Of a DNA stretch of 46,353 bases, positions 24,701 through 32,075 are shown piece by piece (positions within the stretch are counted from its first letter, which is position 1; every line of letters starts with the position of its first letter). A program made the position numbers and the translations under genes. This DNA is from a virus: positions 1 to 46,353 of the IMG/VR virus record IMGVR_UViG_3300021197_001349; one strand, written 5' to 3'. The notes under the pieces were generated by a model. The model had not been told where the DNA came from and searched no databases. It saw only the letters and a program-made list of their open reading frames with translations.

Positions 24701-24987
24701 CGACTGACCTTCCCCGCCAGAGCCATCGTCTCCTCGAACTCGGAAATCGCCCGAGTGGCTTGGGCCACGACGATCAGCCCACCGAACACCCCGAACATCG
24801 CGAGCATCTGAGAGCCCGCGGACTTCGCAGTCGCTCCGGTGGTGGCGAGTTTGGTTTGCAGTCGTCCGACTTGCGTGGTCGCGACGCTCGCATCGCGGCC
24901 CATTCGTCCGACGTCTCGACCGAACGCGCGGCTACCGGGCCCCGCTTCGTTTCGGATTCCCACTGCCAGTTGTGCGACTGTTGCCAT
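21742..24987 (-). CDS. tail tape measure protein (1081 aa)
   Basis: Determines tail length and threads the tail tube. The N-terminal 300 residues match the TP901-type tape measure core (EETMALAGKVSRASGDQFDR, TRFTAAEAADGLLFLARAGF, SQLGEALKYAGPVAGALGL). Hydrophobic segments at about 380-470 include a likely membrane helix, followed by long Gln/Glu/Arg coiled coils and a lambda H-like C-terminus with GLMGESGPEAIMPL. Length suggests a tail of roughly 160 nm at 1.5 angstrom per residue. The start at 24987 overlaps the T chaperone reading frame by 56 bases. Confidence 0.93.
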   Translation of the reverse strand: MATVAQLAVGIRNEAGPGSRAFGRDVGRMGRDASVATTQVGRLQTKLATTGATAKSAGSQMLAMFGVFGGLIVVAQATRAISEFEETMALAGKVSRASGDQFDRMAKQAKMLGSTTRFTAAEAADGLLFLARAGFEAEQAIAALPATLDLAAAGVMGLGEAADLASNVVKQFGLEAEQTVRVVDALIIVSNRANTNVSQLGEALKYAGPVAGALGLTVEQTTSALGALGDAGIQASLAGTNLRGIMAGLLGPTSKAKAALGKMGLSLEDIDVEANGVVGVFERFKAANLSASDAVAIFGRRNASAALVLTDSVKKMAALEAATILARGEAEEMSKVMAGTLKGSLAALKSAFEGVMIASGDQGLAGALQATVDVMTGVLRVFGGVGHTVDRFKALVVTLSLAIEVLVIRFIAIKALSLVVFFGGLVRSIYAAGVAARATAGVFATLKASMMALGGPVGVISLIATALAVGIGVFHSYSRATAEQEGAMRSLVDATDAYSESLDRVNRQTGFEGRVSSQIAAARSLVDMLKQARTQSEVVLGSPESQRAIYDRNVRANQNRGLRGGTMQNIGPFREQRTDEFNSAVRDARAQLDAMQRDISSRKAEIDQADMSATRRSLANLKLFADVKQIVDTLGKSADFAGSKFTAFRTALDEMGVLKTKDQMDALALSFAEVQSAAGGAVTPIVGAEAAGGKSSGFMDALTAPLEKFREAMAKTMETVQGQLRRQQEQQALITLEMQGQTREAVQQAALFQAEGVARNNLVRLTQAQRDAVVEGAGQLYDMQEALRAQETAAAKALELEREKTRELERQADLRKGFQDSYADEVERLAENLARLRVETDQGTEAGARFAEQQEMAKIFMQAMNGATDEQRAKLLELRDEYQMMSEQQKIMEAQQKITQAAQQLSDAAGQAFSGMVLDIVDGSKSAQQALKDFGKTIANMVMQQIMAMTVTRIFSAGMMGAFGGLGGAAAFGAGGMGPPAYAKGAAFNRGVVVPYSYGGVVGSPSYFPMSGGRTGLMGESGPEAIMPLRRGSDGKLGVQSAGNTQKNVTINMNVSTPDADSFRRSKTQIARSLKAAQADI

Positions 24988-25297
24988 GCTGCTGCTTCCC
25001 CTGCCAAGCGATGAACTCGTTGTCGAGGGCCCGAATCAAATGGAAGAAGTCCATTCGATCCTCCGTGCCTTCGATCCCGATGAACTCAAGATACGCGACG
25101 ATCTCGCCCGCCGGGAGACCGCACGGTCCGGCGGGACCAATCGGACGCCCTGCACTGAGTTTCGCGAACGCTGACCAAATGGGGAGCAGGTCAGGAAACA
25201 GTTCTGGTTCGTTGTCGAGGATCGCAACCCGTTGGCCTCGGCGGCGGAGCCCTTCGAGTCTCTCGCGGCTGTCTCCCACCGCGAGGTTCCACCTCAA
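24932..25297 (-). CDS. tail assembly chaperone T frame, made by -1 frameshift as GT
   Basis: The second frame of the tail chaperone pair (lambda G/GT analogue). It opens with a TTG overlapping the G stop, an improbable independent start, while a perfect slippery heptamer lies 13 bases upstream of that stop. A -1 slip there would join G residue 133 to LAEFLRWNL and give a fusion of about 258 aa. The sequence is helical with SAFAKLSAGRP and YLEFIGIEGTEDRMDFFHLI. In lambda the T part binds the tape measure, encoded immediately downstream here too. Confidence 0.8.
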   Translation of the reverse strand: MRWNLAVGDSRERLEGLRRRGQRVAILDNEPELFPDLLPIWSAFAKLSAGRPIGPAGPCGLPAGEIVAYLEFIGIEGTEDRMDFFHLIRALDNEFIAWQGKQQHGNSRTTGSGNPKRSGAR

Positions 25298-25707
25298 GAA
25301 CTCGGCGAGTTTCCCGCGGACTCCTCGATGACTTCCTGCTTGAAGAGTTCCTGCTCCTGCGCGAGTTCCTGAACCATGCGGTAGAAGTCGCGATACTCGG
25401 TCATGATCTCCTCGGCCTTGGCAACCGAGAACTCGATCGCTTTTCCGTCCTCATCTTCGAGACCCTTCCAACCCTTCAGGAGTGCGCGGGCGGACGCCTT
25501 GATGGTGAGGGCCTCAAGCGTTGACGGTTCGATCGTGTTCATCCGAATCTGTCGGAGGTACGGCTTGCCGAGCCGTCGGAGTTCCTCTTCATACTTCGGG
25601 TTGTTCATTCGAGCGACACAAAGTTCGCAGCCAGATCCAGCGTCAACCCAGACGCCTTCGATCTCGCGTTCTCCATCGGTCTTGAACTGTGAAAGATTCA
25701 ACGGCAT
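25294..25707 (-). CDS. tail assembly chaperone G (137 aa)
   Basis: Helical chaperone analogue of lambda gpG, located between the tail tube and tape measure genes. Start at 25707 with GGAGA nine bases upstream; the frame continues to 25746 without support. An N-terminal LSQFKTDGEREIEGVWVDAG strand region with a Cys pair (GCELC) is typical of the tail chaperones of this tail type, followed by LKGWKGLEDEDGKAI and a Glu/Gln-rich end EESAGNSPSS. Confidence 0.85.
   Translation of the reverse strand: MPLNLSQFKTDGEREIEGVWVDAGSGCELCVARMNNPKYEEELRRLGKPYLRQIRMNTIEPSTLEALTIKASARALLKGWKGLEDEDGKAIEFSVAKAEEIMTEYRDFYRMVQELAQEQELFKQEVIEESAGNSPSS
25309..25315 (-). other. -1 ribosomal frameshift slippery site GGGAAAC
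   Basis: On the minus strand the G-frame codons read GCG GGA AAC, so the heptamer G-GGA-AAC is in the correct zero frame (X-XXY-YYZ). Lambda G/GT uses the near-identical GGGAAAG. The G stop follows 13 bases later and the T frame is exactly -1. Confidence 0.85.
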
Positions 25708-25750
25708 GGTGTGTTCTCCAGTGGGGCGGAATTGAACTCTCATCATACGA

Positions 25751-25786
25751 CATCGGCCTCACCCTTTGTGGAAGGCGAGGCCGATG
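25751..25786 (-). terminator. hairpin after the tail tube gene
   Basis: Perfect 10-bp stem CATCGGCCTC (25751-25760) with GAGGCCGATG (25777-25786) in the gap between tail tube and chaperone genes. There is no U-run. It probably protects or separates the abundant tail tube message from downstream genes. Confidence 0.6.
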
Positions 25787-25805
25787 CGGGAGGTAGGCAA
25801 GGCGA

Positions 25806-27125
25806 TCAACCGAAGTACGTGGCCTGAATCGTGGCTGATTCCGTGGCATCGACAAACGCTTGAAACTCCAGTTCCGCAATGATGTCGGTGCCGGTTCCGG
25901 TTGCCGTTCGGGTCGCACCCATGAACTTGACCCGCGGCATGTGAAGGCAAAGTGCCGCAGTGGTGTTTCGGGCCGCCGCCCAGTTGACTCCTTCGTTCAC
26001 CGAAGCCGCTTCGAAAGCGATCGCGAGGGCCCCGTCTTCAAACCCTTCGTACAACTTTTCGATGATGTTTGAACTCGTTGCGTCATAGTACACCTGCATC
26101 GAGCCGGTCACGCTGATCGCGGACTGACCAAATGATGCCGCACCCAATGTTCCGACTTCGTTGCGGGCACGAAGACCGTTCGAGATGTTGATCTCGAACG
26201 AGGTAACACCATCGAGTGGCGTCAACGTCGCGTCTTGACCCGTCGTCCCTGTCTTGCAGTAAATGCCTGCAACGTGATCGACTGCGTTGAGGATTTCAGC
26301 AGTGGACGCCGCACTGCCGCCAGCCGTCAACCCGGACAAGTGGCTCGCGTTCTGGCCTTGGAACGAGATGTTCTTGGTGATGATGTTTTCGGGAGAGACC
26401 GAGATCGAAAGTGATTCGATCGTCATGCCAAGACCCTGCATCCCTTCACCGCTATCTACGTCGGCGAAAGACTTCTGGATGGTGAACGAACGATCTGCGA
26501 GGCCGTTCTCAAACTCATACACACCATCCCGAATCGTGGTGGTGCCCGTGAGAGCGGCGTCGGCGAGAATCTTGGAGCCTTCGAGTTCCAGATATGCCGC
26601 GTTGGTTGTGATCACGCGGAAGTACCCGCCTCCCTTGACCCCACCCTGTGCAGCGGAACCAACCGTTGCCGCCAAGTTGTTCGGCGGCTCGATACGGATC
26701 CAATCCCCGGCACCGAATCCGGTGAGGTCATCGGCCCCAGTGTCGCGCATCAGCCCATGCTTGGGAGTTGCTCCGGCGTCGTAAACCTCAAGGGAAAACG
26801 CCTGCGCTCCGTCAGCCTGATCAAACACCGTCGGCGTGATCAGGCCCGCGGATGCGGCCCCCATCGACGCTTCAAGAATTGATCGCTCGATGGTCAGACT
26901 CAAATCCATTTCCTGCGCCAGTTCACACGACGCACCGACTGAGGTACGCACGACGTCTTCGACCTGCCGGTCGGGACGAATCACTGCGGAGGTAGTGGTG
27001 GAAGTGTCTCTGGTGAGACTCTCAGAGGTGAATCTGACCTTCTTGTAATCGCTCCCGGAGGCCGAAGCGGTGCCGAAGGTCGATTCCTCCGCAATCTGTA
27101 CGGTTGTGCGGTCTGCGTTCGACAC
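25806..27125 (-). CDS. major tail tube protein (439 aa)
   Basis: Matches phage tail tube proteins of the type with a RTTVQIAEESTFGTA start, TSESLTRDTSTTTSAVI and RPDRQVEDVVRTSVGAS in the first 70 residues. At 439 aa it is longer than simple tube proteins and probably carries an added surface domain in the middle. The subunit stacks around the tape measure. It lies between the tail terminator and the chaperones, the standard position, and is followed by a strong hairpin consistent with high expression. Confidence 0.88.
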   Translation of the reverse strand: MSNADRTTVQIAEESTFGTASASGSDYKKVRFTSESLTRDTSTTTSAVIRPDRQVEDVVRTSVGASCELAQEMDLSLTIERSILEASMGAASAGLITPTVFDQADGAQAFSLEVYDAGATPKHGLMRDTGADDLTGFGAGDWIRIEPPNNLAATVGSAAQGGVKGGGYFRVITTNAAYLELEGSKILADAALTGTTTIRDGVYEFENGLADRSFTIQKSFADVDSGEGMQGLGMTIESLSISVSPENIITKNISFQGQNASHLSGLTAGGSAASTAEILNAVDHVAGIYCKTGTTGQDATLTPLDGVTSFEINISNGLRARNEVGTLGAASFGQSAISVTGSMQVYYDATSSNIIEKLYEGFEDGALAIAFEAASVNEGVNWAAARNTTAALCLHMPRVKFMGATRTATGTGTDIIAELEFQAFVDATESATIQATYFG

Positions 27126-27136
27126 GTTTCTGCTCC

Positions 27137-27598
27137 TTACGTTTCGTTATCGTCGGCGTACCACGGCACGCGGACGTTCATCTTGAACCATTGGCCGCCA
27201 TCGTCAGTGCCTGCAATACTCACGACTGGCGTTTGATAAGTGACACCGGAGGCGGTAACCCCCCGGAACCTTGACGCGATTCTATCACAGAAGAATGCCG
27301 CAGATGCCGTGCCTGTTCCGTTGCGTTGGAACACCTCGAAAGCCACCACACCGATATGACGGAACACTCGCGTCGAGTCCCCCATCGTGATCTGGCGGCT
27401 TTCACCGGGGCGAATCGCTGCATGGATCCAGACTCGATCGGTGTCCGGCTGCGGGCGGCCGTCGTTGTCATAGATCACGACAGGGGCAGAGCCTTCGCTG
27501 CCCTGCGGGTCGTTGCCGTAGTCGAAATCGGTCGAGTCGATCCGAGTACGGATTGCGTTGTGAGTGGTTGCGTGAAACGAGGTGTATGCCGTCATCAT
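27137..27598 (-). CDS. tail terminator-like protein, DUF4128 type (153 aa)
   Basis: A small alpha/beta protein resembling DUF4128/tail terminator proteins: an N-terminal helix (TSFHATTHNAIRTRI), WIHAAIRPGESRQITMGDS and VVAFEVFQRNGTG in the core. It probably caps the tail tube at the head-proximal end. Two tandem ATG codons overlap the previous stop (ATGATGA); either start works. Confidence 0.8.
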   Translation of the reverse strand: MMTAYTSFHATTHNAIRTRIDSTDFDYGNDPQGSEGSAPVVIYDNDGRPQPDTDRVWIHAAIRPGESRQITMGDSTRVFRHIGVVAFEVFQRNGTGTASAAFFCDRIASRFRGVTASGVTYQTPVVSIAGTDDGGQWFKMNVRVPWYADDNET

Positions 27599-28023
27599 AC
27601 GGCTCCTGCACCGAAGATACCTGTTCGGACTTCATGCAACGCAGGCGTCAAGATCCCGTCGCTCTTCTGCGGAGACCAGCCGTTTTCGAGCCGCTCGATA
27701 TACGGGACGTTGTTGGTGATCCAGATCGTGGTGCCAGTCGGGGCAGGAAGCGAATTGATTTTCGACGCACCTTGCGAGAGTGAGTTGGTCCCGGACTTGT
27801 CGGCGGATCCGGATGAGGTCGTTGCGGGTGTGTTGATTGACACCTGCCAGTTCCCGCGTGCCCGGCCGGTATCGACTGGAGTGTTCAAGACGGCACCACG
27901 CAAGACGTCGAGCGCAACCTTTTTCGTCGCCAACTCAGCCACCTCCGGAACCATCGTCCTGCTGAACTTCTTCAGTGCGTACTGGAACCGATCGACTTCA
28001 TCTTGCAGCGTAAACTTATACAT
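27595..28023 (-). CDS. HK97 gp10-like head-tail/neck protein (142 aa)
   Basis: Resembles the HK97-gp10 family: an N-terminal helix ending KKVALDVLRGAVLNTPVDTG, RARGNWQVSIN, and the conserved late part TTIWITNNVPYIERLENGWS. The start at 28023 (MYKFTLQ) is set by GGAGG overlapping the previous stop in GGAGGTGACCAAATG; the junction is TGA-CCAA-ATG, a copy of the genome-wide 9-mer. Expected at the neck, joining head completion and tail. Confidence 0.87.
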   Translation of the reverse strand: MYKFTLQDEVDRFQYALKKFSRTMVPEVAELATKKVALDVLRGAVLNTPVDTGRARGNWQVSINTPATTSSGSADKSGTNSLSQGASKINSLPAPTGTTIWITNNVPYIERLENGWSPQKSDGILTPALHEVRTGIFGAGAV

Positions 28024-28027
28024 TTGG

Positions 28028-28435
28028 TCACCTCCGAAGTTGAAATTCGAACGCGGCAATCTGCGAACCGGAGTGCAACGGTCTCACCGTCACCGCCGTC
28101 AACGTGTCGCCGTCAATGTCGAAGGTTTGCCCCGGACGATCCCGCCGGAACGAGGCGAAGTCGATCGAGTCGAGCGTCTTGGTGTCGCTTTGCTTGAACG
28201 GTACGATCACACGGACATCGCCTCGCTGCACGTTCTTCTCGTCGATCATCGAGATGTCGTAGTCCAACGGGGGAGACCCGAGGACAGTCATCGACGCCGT
28301 TGCAATGCTTCGAGATATCCCTGTCGTCGGATCGTACGTCTGCGCCGAATTGCCCTGCACGGTGTACGTACGTCCGACGTCGTTGCAGAGATCGAACGCT
28401 GCGAGTTGTAGCCCTGCATCGAGTGAACCCGCCAC
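28028..28435 (-). CDS. head-tail joining (stopper-like) protein (135 aa)
   Basis: A beta-rich small protein in the position of the head-closure/stopper protein between connector and gp10-like genes: GRTYTVQGNSAQTYDPTTG, DVRVIVPFKQSD, GDTLTAVTVRPLHSG. GTG start at 28435 with AAGG upstream, directly after the connector stop. Assignment rests mainly on gene order and fold texture. Confidence 0.75.
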   Translation of the reverse strand: MAGSLDAGLQLAAFDLCNDVGRTYTVQGNSAQTYDPTTGISRSIATASMTVLGSPPLDYDISMIDEKNVQRGDVRVIVPFKQSDTKTLDSIDFASFRRDRPGQTFDIDGDTLTAVTVRPLHSGSQIAAFEFQLRR

Positions 28436-28436
28436 G

Positions 28437-28952
28437 TCAAGACCTTTCGGTTGTGTTGCCGAACACGAACTCGCGGAGCAGCATTCGAACGACGCGGTAG
28501 GACTTCAAGTTGCCCTTCCCGCCAACGTACTTCGTCCGCTTGGACAACGAACCAACCGTGGACTCTTCTTCTGCAATCTCACCGGGAGAATCAAGGTCCG
28601 GCTGCAAGTCCTGCCCCAACGCACGCACCGCGAGTTCCATCGTGGCACGCTTCAACTTGGTCGGGATCTCGTCGCTGTCGATTGCATATCCGTCATAGTC
28701 CACAAGGTGATATCGAGGAAACGACAACGCCTGATCCTCGTCGGACTTTCGTCCGCGGAACCGGGCGTTGTACGTCTCCTCGATATAGTCCGTCGCGTCG
28801 CGAAGGGCCTGCTCCTTCAGTGCCGTGGTGGAGGTAGTCGCCGCCCACGTAGAAGATCCCGTCCTCCCAGTGAAATACGCATCGGCGTCGGCCACCGAAG
28901 CATATGACTCGGAGTCTGTTTTGCTGGTCCCGTCCTCGACGATGAGGGCCAT
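28437..28952 (-). CDS. head-tail connector, DnaT-like adaptor family (171 aa)
   Basis: An all-helical connector: DSESYASVADADAYFTGR, ALRDATDYIEETYNARFRGRK, SFPRYHLVDYDGYAID and IPTKLKRATMELAVRAL are the hallmarks of the phage adaptor family that databases label putative DnaT-like. It docks to the portal. It lies immediately downstream of the coat gene and a small protein. Confidence 0.87.
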   Translation of the reverse strand: MALIVEDGTSKTDSESYASVADADAYFTGRTGSSTWAATTSTTALKEQALRDATDYIEETYNARFRGRKSDEDQALSFPRYHLVDYDGYAIDSDEIPTKLKRATMELAVRALGQDLQPDLDSPGEIAEEESTVGSLSKRTKYVGGKGNLKSYRVVRMLLREFVFGNTTERS

Positions 28953-28953
28953 G

Positions 28954-29172
28954 TCAACCCTCCTCGATGATCGGCTTCTTCGGAACTGTCTTCTTCACCG
29001 CAGGCTTTGGGGCCTCGGTTTTTTCTGAAGCCGAAGGAGTCAAACAACGCACGACTTCGTACCCCTTGTCTGTGTACACCGTCAGGTCGCGTCGGAACAC
29101 GCTGACGATTCGCCCCGTCGGCTTGCGCACTTCAATCAGGTCTCGTCCGTTTTCCACGATGACGTCTCCCAT
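28954..29172 (-). CDS. small protein between coat and connector (72 aa)
   Basis: Unknown. An N-terminal beta-like half (DVIVENGRDLIEVRKPTG, VYTDKGYEVVRCL) and a Lys/Pro-rich tail (KPAVKKTVPKKP). Small proteins of this kind, often called head fibre or Rho N-terminal-like, are frequent after coat genes. It follows a strong hairpin. Confidence 0.7.
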   Translation of the reverse strand: MGDVIVENGRDLIEVRKPTGRIVSVFRRDLTVYTDKGYEVVRCLTPSASEKTEAPKPAVKKTVPKKPIIEEG

Positions 29173-29189
29173 GTGTGAGTTCAGGAAAT

Positions 29190-29215
29190 GCCGGGGGAGC
29201 CGAAGCCCCCCCGGC
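29190..29215 (-). terminator. hairpin after the coat gene
   Basis: Stem GCCGGGGG (29190-29197) with CCCCCGGC (29208-29215) capped by a C(TTCG)G tetraloop on the minus strand and followed by ATTTCC. It likely reduces read-through from the highly expressed coat gene. Confidence 0.7.
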
Positions 29216-29232
29216 GTTTGTCATCCAGTGGA

Positions 29233-30420
29233 TCAGATGGCGACGTCAACGATGCGACACGCCAGTTCCGGACGGACCAACTTCACCCCGTAGAGGATGT
29301 CGAACTCCCACACGACCTGTTTGTACTGACGAGTCACTTCGAGACGAAGCGAGAGGCCAGTGAGCGGGTCGGTCATGCTCATCATGTTGGAGTTCATGCC
29401 GTCGTACATGCTGGTCTCGGCCATGAGCGGACGAGTAGCAAGAGCGAACGCATCACGATGGAACGCGAGGTTGACCGTGTGGCTTTCCACGAGGTCCATC
29501 GCGACGTTGTCAGCGACCGCCGCAGCGAGTCCCGTCGAAAGCGTGATGTCCTGATCGTTGGTCGAGAGCGCACTAACGGCTGCGACGGCATACTGACGCT
29601 TGCCAGTGTTGCCGCCGTGGTCGATCTCAAGAACGTCGCCGACGATGAGGGCCGTATCGACACCGTCCACGTGGATCGCCTTGATGCCCGCAGCGTATCC
29701 CGCAGCGTTGTCGATCAGGATGCTGTTGTCGGACGGGGTTCCCGTGGTGGTGTGGTAAGGAACGGCATCGTCGGCGTAGATGTCGAAACCGAACCGGCTT
29801 CCGATCTCACCGGAGACACGAGGCTGTCCGCCTGCGTTGCCGACTTCGTTGAACGCGGTGACGTTCGAGAGTTGCAGAAGAGCGTCTTCCGCGACGAAGT
29901 TGCAAACGATCCGACGGTTGTCGATCGGTGCGTTCTCCTGATTCAGCGCACGACGTGCAGCAGTGATCTGGCTCACGTCGCCGAAGATGCCTTCAGCGGG
30001 AGCCTCAGCGACTCGACCGACGTTCTTGTACTCGGCGAAACAGTCAGCGTTCACCTGATTGGCAAGACCGCGAACGGCTTCGTCGATCTGCATCGGAACG
30101 AAGTGGCGGTTCTCGTCGAGTTCGACGAGTTCCTTGTCGGTCATTCCGAACGGCGTGGACTTGTACCACTTGTCGAGGTTGATGGCGACGGTGGAAGGCG
30201 TCAGGGCCGTCGCATCGACGGGGACGTTGTTCGGGGTCACGGTCGTCGCGGCAATCGCGGACGGGATCGGGACGTCCACGGTGCTGCCCTTCTGGGCGGC
30301 GTCGGTCGAATAGTCCATGTTGACCAAACGAGGCATAACCGCACGCTCGCGGAGGGTCATGAGACCCCGCGCAAGAATCTTCGGCATGATGCTCGTCATC
30401 GTGTTCGGGAGGTTTCCCAT
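29233..30420 (-). CDS. major capsid protein, P22 coat-like (395 aa)
   Basis: HK97-fold coat protein of the P22 gp5-like family: ILARGLMTLRERAVMPRLVN, AAQKGSTVDVPIPSAI, and further LDKWYKSTPFGMTDKEL. Such coats form icosahedral shells with the help of a scaffold, encoded just upstream. Start at 30420 has AAAGG ten bases upstream; the frame to 30477 lacks support. A tetraloop hairpin follows the stop. Confidence 0.93.
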   Translation of the reverse strand: MGNLPNTMTSIMPKILARGLMTLRERAVMPRLVNMDYSTDAAQKGSTVDVPIPSAIAATTVTPNNVPVDATALTPSTVAINLDKWYKSTPFGMTDKELVELDENRHFVPMQIDEAVRGLANQVNADCFAEYKNVGRVAEAPAEGIFGDVSQITAARRALNQENAPIDNRRIVCNFVAEDALLQLSNVTAFNEVGNAGGQPRVSGEIGSRFGFDIYADDAVPYHTTTGTPSDNSILIDNAAGYAAGIKAIHVDGVDTALIVGDVLEIDHGGNTGKRQYAVAAVSALSTNDQDITLSTGLAAAVADNVAMDLVESHTVNLAFHRDAFALATRPLMAETSMYDGMNSNMMSMTDPLTGLSLRLEVTRQYKQVVWEFDILYGVKLVRPELACRIVDVAI

Positions 30421-30527
30421 AGTTTTGAACCTTTGCTTCTTGTGTGAGTGTCGAACGGAAGAACGATTCTCACGCAACCATCCCGGTCACGTCGGGCATC
30501 CCACCCGCATCGCGTGAACTGACCAAA

Positions 30528-31316
30528 TCAGTCCACGACTTTGATTTCTCCCGAAGCAATCGCTTCGAGATTCTGCCCCATCGCCTTCGCGTCGGAGCGA
30601 GAGATCGTCCTGATGCCGCCCTGCGGCGTCAGGCCCTTGCCTGTGGCGTTGCCCGGAGTCGTGCCGGACCCGGTTGCGCCGGTAGGCTCGAACGCACGAG
30701 AGAACGTATCGCTCGCCCGCATCTCATCAACCAGTTGGGGGATCGTCATCGGATTCCCCTGAGCGTCACCGATTCGAGGGTTGCCGTCGCGATCGACAAC
30801 CTCGACAACGAACTGACCGCCGTCCGACTGACGCATCCGCGTCGAAGTCAGAACGTGAGGCAGCAGAAGATCGACGCTCCCCTTGGCCCCCGCGATCGCC
30901 TTGGCGGCGGCGGACGTCACGAGGGTGTCGCTGAGTTGTCCTCGCAGATGCTCGGCTTCGCCCTTGACGGATTCGATTTCCGTTTGATGCTTCGCGAAGA
31001 TCTGCTTCTCCCGAACCTTGATCGCTTCCTCGACCCTTTGCTCAGGATTGAAGTTCGCCATCTCTTCGACTTTGCCCAGTGCGTCCCGTGCTGAAGTCGG
31101 GTCGAGACCCTCGAAAGCACGAAGCCCCTTTTGCGCTTCCTGTGCGGCGGCGCGTTCCTTCGACAGCGCGCTCTTGAGTGCGCTGGTGTCGGAAAGTTCC
31201 CAGCCGTTCCCGGTTTCGACGTCAAGGCGGACTCGTCCATCGGACTGTTCCACGTAGAACTCGGAGAGGCTTTCAGGGACTTGGTCAGAGGATTCGTAGA
31301 ACGGTGGCAGTGGCAT
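30528..31316 (-). CDS. capsid scaffolding protein (262 aa)
   Basis: Located directly upstream of the coat gene and highly charged and helical: KSALSKERAAAQEAQKGLRA, RVEEAIKVREKQIFAKHQTE, with a Gly/Thr-rich, disordered C-terminal region (GATGSGTTPGNATGKG). This composition and position are standard for phage scaffold proteins. Start at 31316 has AAGGA five bases upstream; ATGs at 31322 and 31331 are alternatives. No protease motif is visible. Confidence 0.8.
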   Translation of the reverse strand: MPLPPFYESSDQVPESLSEFYVEQSDGRVRLDVETGNGWELSDTSALKSALSKERAAAQEAQKGLRAFEGLDPTSARDALGKVEEMANFNPEQRVEEAIKVREKQIFAKHQTEIESVKGEAEHLRGQLSDTLVTSAAAKAIAGAKGSVDLLLPHVLTSTRMRQSDGGQFVVEVVDRDGNPRIGDAQGNPMTIPQLVDEMRASDTFSRAFEPTGATGSGTTPGNATGKGLTPQGGIRTISRSDAKAMGQNLEAIASGEIKVVD

Positions 31317-31409
31317 AAGCATCCTTCCCATCTCGGGATCACTCGCATCTCGCGAGTGTGCGGATTTGGTCGGTCTTCCGGCACGAAAGCCGACGTCGAA
31401 AGAGAATCC

Positions 31410-31429
31410 GCCCCCCTGTGCAGGAGGCG
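31410..31429 (-). terminator. hairpin ending accessory unit P7
   Basis: CGCCTCCTG pairs with CAGGGGGGCG on the minus strand (31429-31410), followed by GATTCTCTTTC. It resembles the terminator at 9446. A second inverted repeat, CACTCGC-N5-GCGAGTG (31340-31358), lies closer to the scaffold start and could be an operator. A possible -10 TATCAT (minus) at about 31451-31456 has no good -35. Confidence 0.55.
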
Positions 31430-31496
31430 AGAACGTGGTACGCCTAAATGATACCGCGGAATCTGACCAAATGTCCGACTGCTCGGATGTTTTCGG

Positions 31497-31691
31497 CTAC
31501 TGAACCGAATGTTCGAGCGGGTGGTTCGGATCCACCGAGATCGACGCCTCGGCGTAGTGCGGCCCCGGCAATCGCACCACAAGTTCGCGAGTGCCCGAGC
31601 GCGAGACCCCGAGGTTCTTGACCACTTCGTAGCGGCCGGGCACCACGCGGTGCCCGGCCTTGATCGTCACGAATCGCTTCGACTGCGTCAT
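31497..31691 (-). CDS. small accessory protein (64 aa)
   Basis: Unknown. A beta-rich 64-aa protein (KRFVTIKAGHRVVPGRYEVV, GTRELVVRLPG). ATGA overlap with the preceding gene. Last gene of the P7 unit, followed by a hairpin before the scaffold gene. Confidence 0.7.
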   Translation of the reverse strand: MTQSKRFVTIKAGHRVVPGRYEVVKNLGVSRSGTRELVVRLPGPHYAEASISVDPNHPLEHSVQ

Positions 31692-32026
31692 GCTGCTCCC
31701 ATCGCAATCGCGAACAACTGGTTCGCGTACTTCGGCATCTTCTTCCGCACGTGCGGCATCTGGCGGGGTGTCGGCTGGCCGTACCGCAGAACACCCTGTG
31801 CGATGCTGCTGAGGAATTCGGCGTCGGTCCCGTTGAAACCGATGCCATTGTCCTCGATCGTCGTCTGGCTGCTCTGCTCTTCGCTGGTCTGGTTCTCGTA
31901 GATCGAGAGCAGTGCCCTCGTGGCCCAGCGATCGTCGCTGGAGATCTTCGCCTTGATCTCGGCGGGGGTGGGGATGCCTCGTTCGGCGGCGGCGGCGAGT
32001 TGCTTTTTCGTGGGTCTGAAGGTCAT
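31688..32026 (-). CDS. conserved mobile-element protein of unknown function (112 aa)
   Basis: It resembles a widespread but uncharacterised protein type of phages and plasmids with the pattern DDRWATRALLSIYENQT, then EDNGIGFNGTDAEFL and MPKYANQLFAIA. The motif recurs in accessory regions, where roles against host defence have been suggested only loosely. The start at 32026 has CTCAAGGACC upstream; the frame to 32113 is unsupported. Second gene of the P7 unit. Confidence 0.7.
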   Translation of the reverse strand: MTFRPTKKQLAAAAERGIPTPAEIKAKISSDDRWATRALLSIYENQTSEEQSSQTTIEDNGIGFNGTDAEFLSSIAQGVLRYGQPTPRQMPHVRKKMPKYANQLFAIAMGAA

Positions 32027-32046
32027 GGTCTTGGTCCTTGAGTTGA

Positions 32047-32066
32047 GGGGCCCCCGAAGGGGCCCC
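32047..32066 (-). terminator. intercistronic UUCG-tetraloop hairpin
   Basis: Perfect 8-bp stem GGGGCCCC on both arms with a TTCG loop on the minus strand, an extra-stable RNA tetraloop. It is identical to the copy at 33056-33075 and again lies between the first two genes of a unit. Confidence 0.65.
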
Positions 32067-32075
32067 GGTCGTTGG

